Shown: positions 31,676 to 40,290, counted from the first letter of the stretch. The stretch is DNA of 48,354 nucleotides from DASZMJ01 sp035551935 (GCA_035551935.1 DASZMJ010000661.1:1-48354); one strand, 5' to 3'. Program-made: numbers and translations. The notes: generated by a model not told the origin, from the sequence alone.

Positions 31676-33739
31676 TCAACCTCGCCGAGGGGCGGGGCGG
31701 GGCGGTGTCGGATGCGCGACGGTCTTCGCGGCGAGGGCGTGCGTGTGGCGCGGGGGGTCGAAGCCGACGAGGTTGGCGAAGGTGATGGTGGCGGTGGCGT
31801 TGCCGCCGGGGTGGCCGGTGGAACGGCCGTCGAGGGCGAGGCCGGTGGGGCCGGCGAGGCCGGCGGAGGTGGTGCCGTTGAGGGTCAGGAGATAGCGCCA
31901 GTGGACGTTGAGCCGACGGGAGGGATAGAGCGTGACGCTCGTCGAGCCGGGGGTGTAGGTCGCCGCGGCGATCGGGACGAGGGCGCGGGGGCCGACGAAA
32001 CGGCCGAGGCGCTGGATGTGATAATTCGCGAGGTCGGTGGCCGTCGCGGGCGCGAGCGGGGAGTCGAAGTTCAGGACGAGGGTCGTCGGCCGGGCGTGGT
32101 AGCCGAACCGCTCGACGGAGAGAAGCCTCGGCCCATCCGCCGGGCCGACGACGATCGGCGCCGGGCTCACCACGTCGATCGGCGAAACCGGGGAAGGATT
32201 GCCGCCGGCGCCGGTGCCGGGGTTGGGATTCGGCGGCGATGCGGAGGCGGTGATCGTCGCGGTCGTCGTCGTGGGGATGGTCGCGCCGCCGTCGTCGCGG
32301 ATCGTGACGACGAGCTGGTACGACCCGGCCGCCGTGTAGTCGTGGTCGCCGACGACCAGGAACCCGGGGACGTTGCCGCCGAGAGGGACGATCGAGGCGA
32401 CCGTGGTCGTGCCGTCGCCCCAGGCGACCGTCGCGGCGAAGTCGGCGGCGGTGGCGCGGGGATTGGCGTCGGTGAACGAGGCGACGGGGACGGCGCCCGG
32501 CGTGCCCGCGACGCCGACGACGGCCAGGCCGGTCGCCGACAAGGGGGCGTCGGCGACCGTGAAGGCGAGCGGGCCGGCGGCGGTGCCGTCGGGGTTGGTG
32601 ACGCCGATCGCCGCGCGGCCCTCCTCGGCGATGTCGGCCGCGGGCACGGTCGCGATGAGCCGCGAGGCGCTCACGAACTGCGTCGGCAAGGCCACGCCGT
32701 TCCAACGGACGACGGAGCCATTCTGGAACCCGCCGCCGATGACCGTCAGGCTCGAATCGCCGGACCCTTCGACGAGCGTCGCCGGGGCGATCGCGGTCAA
32801 GGACGGGTCGGTCGCGAAGCCCCCACCCGCCGGCGCCGAGAGCCGGAGGATGCGGTCGGATTGCGTCACCATCAGGGCCCCGTCGCTCGGGTCGACCGCC
32901 ACGAAGTCGCCCCGCGAGCCGCCCGAGGCGATGACCGTCTGCGCCTTGGTCGCCAGGTTGACCTCGACGACGCGGCCGTCGTTGGTGTTGACGAAGAGGT
33001 TGCCCGCAAGGTTACCCGCGCCTAGCGCGAGGCCGTCGAGCGTCGGGATCGGCCCGGCCAGGAAGGTCTGCGCCTTCGTCGCGACGTCGAAGCCGACGAC
33101 GTCGCCGCCGTCGGTCGTCCCCTCGTCGGCGACGTAGAGCGTCGTGCCGTCGGGCGCGAGGGCCAGGCCGTCGGGCCGCGCCAGGCCGGTGATCAGCGGC
33201 GTCGCCGTGCCGGCGACCGGGTCCACGGCATCGATCGTGCCCGTGCTCAGGCACGAGACGAGGAGCGTGCCGGTCGCGGCGTCGGCGATCAGGCCCGTCG
33301 GCGTGTCGAGGCCGGCGACGACGACCCGCCGGAGCGTGCCGTCGGCGTTGAGCTGCACGACCTCGCCCGGCCCGCCGTCGAGGTTCGGCACCGCCAGGTA
33401 GATGTTCCCGCCCAGGACCGCCAGGCCGGCGAGGCTGTTGCCGGCGAAGCTCGCGCCGGCGGTCGCGTCGGCGATCGTCTGGCCGTCGGTATCGCCGGCG
33501 AAGGCTCGCACCTGGCCGTCGCGGCCGGCGACGAGCACCCCGCCGGCGTCGCCGAACGCGACGCCGAGCGGGCCGGTGTTGTTGGTCGTCGGGAAGCCCG
33601 TCGCGAACGTCGCCAGGGCGAACCCCGCCGCCTTCCCCGCCGCGGTCAGCGTCAGGCCCCCCGACCCCGCCAACAGCCGGCGCCCCTCCAGCCCCTCGAC
33701 CCCCGGCCGCGCCGCCCCGCCCCGCGTTCGGCCCGACAT
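31676..33739 (-). CDS. Secreted beta-propeller / IPT-TIG / Ig-like protein
   Basis: A 687-residue protein with the same VEGLEGRRLLAG start motif (14-25) as the paralogue at 25604-26737. Residues about 45-335 form an NHL/SMP-30-like beta-propeller (repeats such as TGLIADAATGTLLVSCLSTG, DGLALAPDGTTLYVADEGTT). An IPT/TIG domain follows (VIGGGFQNGSVVRWNGVALP), then a PKD/Ig-like segment (DHDYTAAGSYQLVVTIRDDG), and a C-terminal Ig-like domain (RFGYHARPTTLVLNFDSPLA) with a basic end. GGGAGG is about 9 bases before the ATG. It is probably exposed at the cell surface; no enzyme residues are apparent. Confidence 0.8.
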   Translation of the reverse strand: MSGRTRGGAARPGVEGLEGRRLLAGSGGLTLTAAGKAAGFALATFATGFPTTNNTGPLGVAFGDAGGVLVAGRDGQVRAFAGDTDGQTIADATAGASFAGNSLAGLAVLGGNIYLAVPNLDGGPGEVVQLNADGTLRRVVVAGLDTPTGLIADAATGTLLVSCLSTGTIDAVDPVAGTATPLITGLARPDGLALAPDGTTLYVADEGTTDGGDVVGFDVATKAQTFLAGPIPTLDGLALGAGNLAGNLFVNTNDGRVVEVNLATKAQTVIASGGSRGDFVAVDPSDGALMVTQSDRILRLSAPAGGGFATDPSLTAIAPATLVEGSGDSSLTVIGGGFQNGSVVRWNGVALPTQFVSASRLIATVPAADIAEEGRAAIGVTNPDGTAAGPLAFTVADAPLSATGLAVVGVAGTPGAVPVASFTDANPRATAADFAATVAWGDGTTTVASIVPLGGNVPGFLVVGDHDYTAAGSYQLVVTIRDDGGATIPTTTTATITASASPPNPNPGTGAGGNPSPVSPIDVVSPAPIVVGPADGPRLLSVERFGYHARPTTLVLNFDSPLAPATATDLANYHIQRLGRFVGPRALVPIAAATYTPGSTSVTLYPSRRLNVHWRYLLTLNGTTSAGLAGPTGLALDGRSTGHPGGNATATITFANLVGFDPPRHTHALAAKTVAHPTPPRPAPRRG

Positions 33740-33922
33740 GGCCCGTCCCTCCCGTCGCCGATCGCCCGTGGCAGGCCGGCCTCTCCGTCGTGGCCGTCGC
33801 GAGCGATCGGGCATTCAATCACGGTTGACATGAACAATCGATATGAGCGGTACGACGGTCAAATCTAACCCGCCCCCGGGCGCGAGTCAAACGGAAAGGA
33901 ACGGGACCGGACGCCCCCGGCC

Positions 33923-33951
33923 TTGAGAACGCCCCCGGCCGGCGGTAGGAT
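33923..33951 (+). promoter_or_regulatory. Sigma-70-like promoter
   Basis: TTGAGA (33923-33928) and TAGGAT (33946-33951) with a 17-base spacer, 43 bases before the ATG at 33995. Confidence 0.6.
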
Positions 33952-33994
33952 CGGGGACGCCGAAGGAACTCGGGGCGATGGCGGAGGCGGGGCG

Positions 33995-34252
33995 ATGGCG
34001 GACAAGGCACGTTCCCGATTCGGGGTCCGGCTGAGCACGCTGCTGGTGCTCGTGGCGCCGCTCGGGGTCTTGACGTGGGGCGTCCGGCAGTCGATCGAGC
34101 TGCGGCGGGCCAGGCGCGAGCTGGCCGCGGCGCGATCGCAGGCGGAGGCGGCCCGGCTGGAAGCCATGAAGGCCTGCCTCGTCAGCGAGTACGATCGGTT
34201 GGAGGCCGTCCAGGCCCGCCAGGACGCGAAGGACAAGGGCGCCGGGCGGTAG
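33995..34252 (+). CDS. Small membrane-anchored coiled-coil protein
   Basis: An 85-residue protein with a single helix near the N-terminus (RFGVRLSTLLVLVAPLGVLT, residues 8-27), then a charged helical tail rich in Glu, Arg, Ala and Lys (RRARRELAAARSQAEAARLE), likely a coiled coil facing the cytoplasm or periplasm. The start is supported by the promoter at 33923-33951. It lies 31 bases before the next gene, so both are probably co-transcribed. No family recognised. Confidence 0.65.
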   Translation: MADKARSRFGVRLSTLLVLVAPLGVLTWGVRQSIELRRARRELAAARSQAEAARLEAMKACLVSEYDRLEAVQARQDAKDKGAGR

Positions 34253-34283
34253 GACGACCGGGCGGCGAGCCGAGGGGGGCGCG

Positions 34284-35690
34284 ATGGGCGCGGGACCCAT
34301 TTTCAAGGACGCGGCCGATTACCACGACTGGTGGTTCTTCTCCGGCACGGCCCTGGGCGGGGCGAGCGCGGGGGAGACGTACAAGAAACTCCATGAACAA
34401 CTCTCGGAGGCCGGCGCCAACACGGTGATCGCCGCGCGGTTCCTCGACGAGAACAAGCGGGGCATCGACCTGGCGCTCTGGCGGCGCGCGTTCGTCTTCG
34501 GCCACGTCGGCCTCCAGGTCTCGCTCACCTTGCGGGCGCTCGAGGCGATCGGCGCCGTCGGCGTCGCGCAGGCGTTGCGGACGGCCCCCCCGCAGCGGTC
34601 GGTCTTCTCCCGTGCCCAGGAGATCGCGCAGGCCGCCGACCGCGACCCCGACGCGGTCGCGAACCTCATCAAGGAGCTGCGCGAGAACATCGCGGTCTCG
34701 GCGGCACACCTCCTGGGCGGGGTCCCCCAGGGCCTCCATCCGTCGATCCCGCCGCCGAATCCGCCCGAGGGCGCCGAGTCGGTCGAGGAGGTCCGGCGCC
34801 TGCTCGACGCCTACGTCGCGGCCCACCGCGACGACCTCGCCCGCGACGTCGCCCGCCACGGCGACCCCCGCAAGCGGCCCGGCTTCGACCCCGATCGAGC
34901 CACCGACGACCGCTCGAACCAGGTCCAACGCCTGAATTACCTCTCCTATCAGCGGAACGCGATCGACGGCCTCCGCGAGAACCTCGGCAAGCTCCGGGGG
35001 CTGGCGGCCCGCGAGCGGCCCGAGTCGCCGCGGCTGAACAAGGCGTTGCGGAAGGTCCTCGACGATTACGACCAGTTCGCCAGGCACCCCCCCGAGGACC
35101 TCACGCCCGAGGTCGAGGCCTGGCTCCGCGACTTCGAGCGGTTCCGCGCCGACCACCCCGAGGTGCTCGCGCCCAGGGCGAGCCAGTCGGACCGCGTCCT
35201 CGCCAGGCTCGCCGCGATCGGGGATCACGAGGTCGAGTACGACGACGACGCCCCCACCGTCTTCTGGCGCCAGCCGGCCGGCCTCCCCTGCGACTGGACC
35301 CGCCTCGGCCTGCTCTTCCGCATCGTCCTCGACCCTCGGCCCGATCCCGCGCGCGTCGACTCGGCCCTCGACGCCCTCTGCGACGCCTACGACCGCCTCG
35401 TCGCCCGCTGGCCCACGCTCCTCCCCGAGCTGACCCGCTTCGTCGTCGACCTCTCCCGCGACATGATCCCCGATCGCCTCGACGGCGACGATCTCTCGGC
35501 CCTCCAGGGCGACGACGGCGCCCTCGACGACGCCAAGGTTCTCGCCACCGTGACCCACGGGACCATCTTTCTGACCCGCTACCACGACGCGCCGGCGTCG
35601 ATCGAGGCCAACTTCCGCGTCACCTGGGAGGACGAGCACCCGCTCGAGGTCCCGTTCGACGAGGACGGCGAGCTTTGCCGCTGGTTCTGA
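34284..35690 (+). CDS. Orphan 468-residue cytoplasmic protein
   Basis: I do not recognise the N-terminal domain. The first 30 residues are rich in aromatic residues (FKDAADYHDWWFFSGTALGG). Residues 45-330 are helical with charged loops and the AHRDDLARDVARHGDPRKRP stretch. The last 80 residues (about 385-468) form a beta-rich unit ending in ITA-like strands: ATVTHGTIFLTRYHDAPASI then FRVTWEDEHPLEVPFDEDGE, which recalls the DUF6985-type small domains found in polymorphic-toxin immunity proteins; this resemblance is from memory and tentative. There is no signal or membrane segment. It lies between two small membrane-protein genes on the same strand, spaced 31 and 38 bases, so the three form an operon. 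Confidence 0.6.
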   Translation: MGAGPIFKDAADYHDWWFFSGTALGGASAGETYKKLHEQLSEAGANTVIAARFLDENKRGIDLALWRRAFVFGHVGLQVSLTLRALEAIGAVGVAQALRTAPPQRSVFSRAQEIAQAADRDPDAVANLIKELRENIAVSAAHLLGGVPQGLHPSIPPPNPPEGAESVEEVRRLLDAYVAAHRDDLARDVARHGDPRKRPGFDPDRATDDRSNQVQRLNYLSYQRNAIDGLRENLGKLRGLAARERPESPRLNKALRKVLDDYDQFARHPPEDLTPEVEAWLRDFERFRADHPEVLAPRASQSDRVLARLAAIGDHEVEYDDDAPTVFWRQPAGLPCDWTRLGLLFRIVLDPRPDPARVDSALDALCDAYDRLVARWPTLLPELTRFVVDLSRDMIPDRLDGDDLSALQGDDGALDDAKVLATVTHGTIFLTRYHDAPASIEANFRVTWEDEHPLEVPFDEDGELCRWF

Positions 35691-35728
35691 GTTGTCACCG
35701 GCTCGGGAACGCAACCTGGAGCGTTGTT

Positions 35729-36061
35729 ATGGATATTCTCCCCACACGGAAACAGTCCTTGAGACTCCTCGTGGAAGCCGTCGTGGTGACGGCCCTCCTG
35801 TGCTACACCCCGCTCTTCTTCGGCGTCCTGTTCGTCATGATCTGGGTCTTTCGGCTCCCGATCGCCGTGCAGACGGGCCCGGACTGGGGGCGAGAGCATC
35901 ACGGGTGGTTTGTGGAATTGTGCAATAATGGATTTTTTATGGTATTCCTGGTGTTCACGACGGTCCTGTCCCTGGGGTTCGTCCGCGTGTGCCTCGCAAA
36001 CCGGTGGAGGATCGCACGTCGCTCGCCGGGCAAGCCCCCGAAGGATGATCTCGACGCGTGA
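35729..36061 (+). CDS. Small two-helix membrane protein
   Basis: A 110-residue protein. The ATG at 35729 is chosen because CTGGAG lies 9 bases before it and the protein then starts MDILPTRKQSLRLLVEAVVV, with hydrophobic segments at about 14-45 and 65-90. The C-terminus is basic (RRSPGKPPKDDLDA). It lies 38 bases after the orphan gene. Family unknown. Confidence 0.6.
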   Translation: MDILPTRKQSLRLLVEAVVVTALLCYTPLFFGVLFVMIWVFRLPIAVQTGPDWGREHHGWFVELCNNGFFMVFLVFTTVLSLGFVRVCLANRWRIARRSPGKPPKDDLDA

Positions 36062-36230
36062 ATCCGGGGTCGAGCGCCCATTCAAATCGCCCGGCTCGAG
36101 CCTCGTGGGCCCGGCGGGGTGGCCGGGGCCGAACGGCGGCCACGAAGCGTCCTGGCGTCTCGGTCGGGATCGGCCTCCGGGGGCTCCGGTGGGGCGGCGA
36201 ACTATTCTTTATAAAGGTTAAATTATTTTT

Positions 36231-36449
36231 ATGAAAAATTTTATTTATTTGATTATAGTAATTCTGATGATCCTACGTGTTTCGTCCGGGCTTCGAGGGA
36301 GTCTCTGGCGTGCCCTACGGCGACGGCCTCGATACCAACTTCGGCTGCGGACGCTGCTGATCGCCGTGGCGCTCATCGCCTTCGCGCTCGCCCTACTTCG
36401 CCTGGGATACCGGTTGTTGGAATGGCTCTGTACCGTCGGCGAGTGTTAA
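36231..36449 (+). CDS. Small membrane protein with AT-rich first exon-like segment
   Basis: A 72-residue protein. The first 14 codons (AAA, AAT, TTT, ATT, TAT, TTG, ATT, ATA, GTA, ATT) are strikingly AT-rich and give a hydrophobic stretch MKNFIYLIIVILMI. The rest is GC-rich and gives the RRRPRYQLRLRTLLIAVALI segment common in planctomycete membrane proteins. A TATAAA box (36210-36215) and a TATTCT (36203-36208) lie just upstream in the same AT-rich run. The true start may be in the GC-rich part, where the common segment begins. No function recognised. Confidence 0.5.
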   Translation: MKNFIYLIIVILMILRVSSGLRGSLWRALRRRPRYQLRLRTLLIAVALIAFALALLRLGYRLLEWLCTVGEC

Positions 36450-36480
36450 ACTCGAGAGAACTTGGCCCGAGCCCGCGGCT

Positions 36481-36539
36481 GGGTGGCCGGGGCCACCCGC
36501 CGGGGCACGCTCGCTGCGCTCGCCCTGCTCCGGCCACCC
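36481..36539. repeat. REP-like GGGTGGCCGG palindrome
   Basis: GGGTGGCCGG (36481-36490) and CCGGCCACCC (36530-36539) are perfect inverse arms; the sequence between them holds GCTCGCTGCGCTCG. A related GGGGTGGCCGGGGCCGAACG stretch lies at 36116-36135. It is a dispersed intergenic palindrome. Confidence 0.55.
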
Positions 36540-36613
36540 CGACGCTGTGGAACCCTCAGATGGTAGCCGTTCACGGCCCGAGGGCGACGATAGTCCAGCA
36601 GGGCCAGTTCACA

Positions 36614-37105
36614 CTAATATATTAATGTGTTAATGATTTCCATCAAGAACTTGTCGCTCCGGCCGCGACCTCGGCGTTTCCTGATCAGGCTCATTCGTCG
36701 GTCGGGGTGCTGCTTGAGGATCGAGAGCGTGAAACGGTACAGCCGGGTGATGTTCGCCCCCAACACACGCGCCCGGAGTCGCGAATCGTCCTCGCGGGAC
36801 GTCACGTCGAGGGCCCGATGGCACGCGTTTCCTACCGACCAGTGGCCTCTCACGGCTCGGGCGAACAACTCCACGTCCACCTTGCCGGGGATCCCGGACG
36901 GCAGGTCAAGGATGCCCGGCAGAAGCTCCTCCTTGAACTTGGCCCGGCGGGCGATGGCGGTCGGCCCGGCGGCGCCCGCCAGGACGGCGAGGACGGCGAG
37001 GACCAGGATGCTCGGCAGCGGGTGCCGCCGATGGATCGAGGGGCGAGGATCCTCCAGGGTGGCGAACGACTCCACGATCTCGTCGAGCTTGCGACGGGTG
37101 CTCAC
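36614..37105 (-). pseudogene. ISAs1-family transposase with internal deletion
   Basis: The 163-residue frame opens like an ISAs1 transposase (SFATLEDPRPSIHRRHPLPS, then VLAVLAGAAGPTAIA and GILDLPSGIPGK). At about residue 75 it jumps straight to the C-terminal block (VDVELFARAVRGHWSVGNAC, ALDVTSREDDSRLRARVLGA). The region with the catalytic DDE residues, about 200 residues, is missing, yet the frame is kept. The start is GTG. The product could be a small DNA-binding protein that no longer transposes, but decay is the simpler reading. It ends next to an AT-rich TAATATATTA palindrome (36615-36624). Confidence 0.7.
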
Positions 37106-37218
37106 CGTCGCCGGCCTCCGGCCGCCAGGCCTCGTCCACGACAGTTCGGACGAGAGACCGGATCAGGCGGGCGGGCGCAAGGCCGCAAAGTTGACCACGC
37201 CGTCATAAAACGTGCGCG

Positions 37219-37515
37219 CCGGCCCTGGCCCGCGAGCACCTCCGCGCCGTGCTCTCGTGGGCCTGGGAGCAGGAGCTGATCGAGGCGCCGCCGCGGTTCC
37301 CCGGGCCGAGGGACCAGCGCGACGTCGCCGGCCGCCACTACCTGACCAAGGCCGAGATCAACGCCCTCGACTTCGCCACCTACAGGATGGAGCGCCCGCG
37401 GGGCTGGGACGGCCCATTCACCATCGGCTGTGACTGGCGCGGCGCCCTGGTCATCTTCTTCAACATGATCGATTACCAGGGCGCCGAATCGTTGCCGAGC
37501 CGGCGGACAAACTGA
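37219..37515 (+). pseudogene. Fragment of a tyrosine recombinase (integrase)
   Basis: The open stretch reads ALAREHLRAVLSWAWEQELI, then APPRFPGPRDQRDVAGRHYL and TKAEINALDFATYRMERPRG. The pattern of a core-binding domain followed by the beginning of a catalytic domain is typical of planctomycete phage-type integrases. The N-terminus and the whole catalytic end (R-H-R-Y residues) are absent; after GCDWRGALVIFFNMIDYQGA the frame ends in SLPSRRTN. It lies between the ISAs1 remnant and msrB. Confidence 0.55.
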
Positions 37516-37571
37516 TGCTGCAGGCCACGCGGGCGGCGTGTACGATGGCGGGGTCACCAGGAGGCCGCTCG

Positions 37572-38159
37572 ATGTCGACCGTTCGCAGGGAGGGCCGCCG
37601 CCGGGCGGCCCTCGCCTTGATGTGGCTCGCCTCCGTGGCCGCCGGATGCGACAGGGTGGGCATGCCGGCGCCCGGGCCCGGCGGCCGGCCGGCGAGCCGG
37701 ACATGGGCAGACCATCCCGCGGGAGGCCCCGACATGCCGTCGACCGAATCCGAGGGCGTACATGCGGCGGGTCCGAGGTACAACCCGATGACGACCGACG
37801 AGGCCCGGGTGATCCTCCGGAAGGGGACGGAGGCCCCCTTCGTCGGCGAATACACCCACACGATGGACCCCGGCACCTACGTCTGCCGGCGCTGCAACGC
37901 GCCGCTGTATCGCTCCGAGAGCAAGTTCGCCAGCGACTGCGGCTGGCCCAGCTTCGACGACGAGATCCCGGGGGCGGTCAAGCGGATGCCGGACCCCGAC
38001 GGCACCCGCACCGAGATCCTCTGCGCGAACTGCGGCGGCCACCTCGGCCACGTCTTCCTTGGGGAGGGGCTGACGGCCAAGGACACGCGCCACTGCGTGA
38101 ACTCGCTGTCGATGAGGTTCTACCCGAAGGGCAAGGAACTGCCCGCCGTGATCCGGTGA
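37572..38159 (+). CDS. msrB: Peptide-methionine (R)-S-oxide reductase, probable lipoprotein
   Basis: A 195-residue protein. AGGAGG is 7 bases before the ATG. Residues 1-26 form a signal with a near-lipobox SVAAGC (C26), so it is likely attached to the membrane outside the cytoplasm. The MsrB domain spans about 70-195: zinc cysteines C105, C108, C151 and C154, GWPSFD, and catalytic C175 in RHCVNSLSMRF. It reduces methionine-R-sulfoxide in proteins using an electron donor system. The domain is complete; the extracytoplasmic location is notable because many MsrB proteins are cytoplasmic. It lies directly after mobile-element remnants. Confidence 0.9.
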   Translation: MSTVRREGRRRAALALMWLASVAAGCDRVGMPAPGPGGRPASRTWADHPAGGPDMPSTESEGVHAAGPRYNPMTTDEARVILRKGTEAPFVGEYTHTMDPGTYVCRRCNAPLYRSESKFASDCGWPSFDDEIPGAVKRMPDPDGTRTEILCANCGGHLGHVFLGEGLTAKDTRHCVNSLSMRFYPKGKELPAVIR

Positions 38160-38533
38160 TCCGCCGGGGCCGTCAGGGACGACCGCCCGCCCGGACGACA
38201 TTCGGGTTCTGCGGCCTGGAGCGTCCGGGATGCCGAAGGCGATTCATCCCCGGTACCTTCGGTCGACCAGACGAATGGCACGTAGTTAAGGCGCAACACT
38301 ATACGATACGTGGCCCTGAAGGCGGCGCACATGCCGGCCGCGCGGCACATCGACCCGACCGGCGGTCCCGGCTACGGCGTGCGCAAGGCAGAGCATCCCA
38401 GCTCGCCATGGCCGCGGCGGTGCGAGGGATGGCTCGATGAGCGTGGGCCGTCGTCGCCGCCGTATTAATGCACGATGCTATGTTAATCTGGATATGAAAG
38501 GGGGCTTGCGTCCCCGGCCGTCACGCGACCATT
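38160..38533. other. Intergenic stretch, no gene seen
   Basis: About 370 bases between msrB and a convergent Gfo/Idh/MocA gene. Open frames here have no known domain. A modestly AT-rich part (38462-38505) lies near the end of the minus-strand gene. Confidence 0.5.
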
Positions 38534-39850
38534 TCAGGGGCCGAGTGTGCCGTATCCTTCGCGGTAGTCTCGGCGGACGAAGCGGTTGGCCTCGGCGAGG
38601 TTGGAGATCCGGAGGGAATCGGCATGCCAGGCGAGGGCCTTCCCGGGGAAGCGGGTGGCGAGGCAGCCGAGGAGGACCATCTCGGTCAGGGGGCCGGCGT
38701 AGGAGAAGGGGGCGGAGGTCTGGCCGTTGCCCCGGCAGGCCTCGACGAACTGGAGGTAGTGATCGTCGCCCTTGGGCCGGGGGCGTTTGTAGTCGGCGAA
38801 CTTGTCGGCCGGGAGGAGGACGGGGTCAGCGATGTAGGGGGAGTAGAGGACGCCGTCGGTGCCGATGTAGAGGGAGCCCTGGTCGCTGAGCGGCCGGTCG
38901 CCGATGAGGGACGTGACCTCGGCGGGTGGGCGGCGGTCGCCATCGTACCAGGTGAGGGTCAGCTTCTCGGTGGTGTGGGGGGTGGCGGGGAACGTGTAGC
39001 GGACGACGGAGTCAAGGCCCCAACTCTGTTCGTTGGGGGCGCCGCCGGTGGAGAGGACCTCGGTGGGGGCCGTGAGCCGGAGGGAGCCGAAGACGGGGTC
39101 GAGGATGTGGCAGCCCATGTCGCCGAAGGTGCCGGTGCCGAAGTCGAGGCGCTTCCGCCAGACGCCGGGGTGGTACCAGCCGGCGATGAAGGGGCGCCTG
39201 GCGGCGACGCCGAGCCAGCCGTCCCAGTCGAGGCCGTCGGGCACGGGGTCGGTGCGGCCGGGGCGGGGTGACGAATCGCCCCACTTCTTGCCGCTCCAGC
39301 TATGGACCTCCTTGACCTTGCCGATGGCGCCATCCTGGATGGTGGCGACGACCGCCTTGTGGACGGGGTGGGAGTGGATCTGGATGCCCATCTGGGTGAC
39401 GAGGCGATTTTCCTCGGCGACACGGGCGAGCCGGCGGGCCTCGTAGAGGGTCTGGGTGAGGGGCTTCTGGGTGTAGACGTGCAGGCCGCGTTGCATGGCC
39501 CGCATGGTGATCGGGGCGTGCATGTGGTCGGGGGTGGAGACGTTGACGGAGTCGAGGTCCTTCTCCTTGTCGAGCAGCTCGCGGTAGTCCTGATAGACGC
39601 GGATGCCGGGGAAGAGCTTCTTGACCTCGGCGGTGCGGCTGAGGTCGACATCGGCGACGGCGACGAGCTTGAGGTGGGGGCTGGCGGTGAGCGAGCGGAT
39701 GTCGGACAGGGCCATGCCCGAGGCGCCGAAGCTGGCGTGGTTGAGGGTCTCGGCGGGCGAGGCGGCATGGCCCCGGGAGATGGAGGGGAAGGCGAGTCCG
39801 GCCGCCAGGACCTTGAGGGCGGAGCGACGGTTCATGGGAGGATGATGCAT
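38534..39850 (-). CDS. Gfo/Idh/MocA family oxidoreductase, exported
   Basis: A 438-residue NAD(P)-dependent oxidoreductase-family protein. A twin-arginine-type start (MNRRSALKVLAAGLAFPSIS; second Met at residue 6) suggests Tat export. The Rossmann part includes LVAVADVDLSRTAEVKKLFP. The conserved EKP cofactor motif reads TQKP (Q128-K129-P130): the Glu is replaced by Gln. The C-terminal alpha/beta domain includes FGTGTFGDMGCHILDPVFGS. Members act on sugars and inositols; the substrate is unknown. No strong ribosome binding site is seen before either Met. Confidence 0.8.
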   Translation of the reverse strand: MHHPPMNRRSALKVLAAGLAFPSISRGHAASPAETLNHASFGASGMALSDIRSLTASPHLKLVAVADVDLSRTAEVKKLFPGIRVYQDYRELLDKEKDLDSVNVSTPDHMHAPITMRAMQRGLHVYTQKPLTQTLYEARRLARVAEENRLVTQMGIQIHSHPVHKAVVATIQDGAIGKVKEVHSWSGKKWGDSSPRPGRTDPVPDGLDWDGWLGVAARRPFIAGWYHPGVWRKRLDFGTGTFGDMGCHILDPVFGSLRLTAPTEVLSTGGAPNEQSWGLDSVVRYTFPATPHTTEKLTLTWYDGDRRPPAEVTSLIGDRPLSDQGSLYIGTDGVLYSPYIADPVLLPADKFADYKRPRPKGDDHYLQFVEACRGNGQTSAPFSYAGPLTEMVLLGCLATRFPGKALAWHADSLRISNLAEANRFVRRDYREGYGTLGP

Positions 39851-40062
39851 CGAAGGGCGCCTATAATCAGAGCATGGGGCCGGATATCGAAGAAAGGTTA
39901 AACGGCGGGTGTGGGCACCGCAACGGCCTGGCGAGGAATGCGGGGCCGCACGAGGCGTCCGCCCGTGCGGTTTCCGGCGACCCGGCCGCTTGGCATGGAT
40001 CGGCTCGTTCTCGGAGGCGGCAGTTCATCCGGCGCCGAATCCGCGAGATGAAGTCCCGCCGC

Positions 40063-40266
40063 TCACGGCCAGATTGGCTCCATCTCCTGCGCATGGCCCG
40101 ATGCGACGCGGACCTCGCCACGCGAGGACGAGACGGTCAGCCGTCGGGGGCGCGAGGAGCGGGCCGGCGGCAGCGAGAACGCCACGTCCCCATCCCCGGC
40201 GAACACCTCGACGGAGCCGCGATCGAGGAGGATGCGCGGCGTGAGCACGCCGTCGCGGGGAGGGCC
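40063..40266 (-). pseudogene. C-terminal remnant of a GH32-type glycosidase
   Basis: A minus-strand frame reads LTPRILLDRGSVEVFAGDGD followed by VAFSLPP. The pattern LRILLDRxSVEVFxNDG is characteristic of the C-terminal beta-sandwich of glycoside hydrolase family 32 (levanase/invertase). The N-terminal five-bladed propeller is not present; only about 65 residues survive, directly downstream of the serine hydrolase gene (end at 40291). There is no start or ribosome binding site. Probably a decayed gene end. Confidence 0.5.
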
Positions 40267-40290
40267 GAGGCCACGGGCCGCCCGCCATGG

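Noticed and set aside
38331..38471. A 46-codon open frame after msrB
   Set aside because: It lacks a ribosome binding site and a recognisable motif, and the region is flanked by convergent gene ends.
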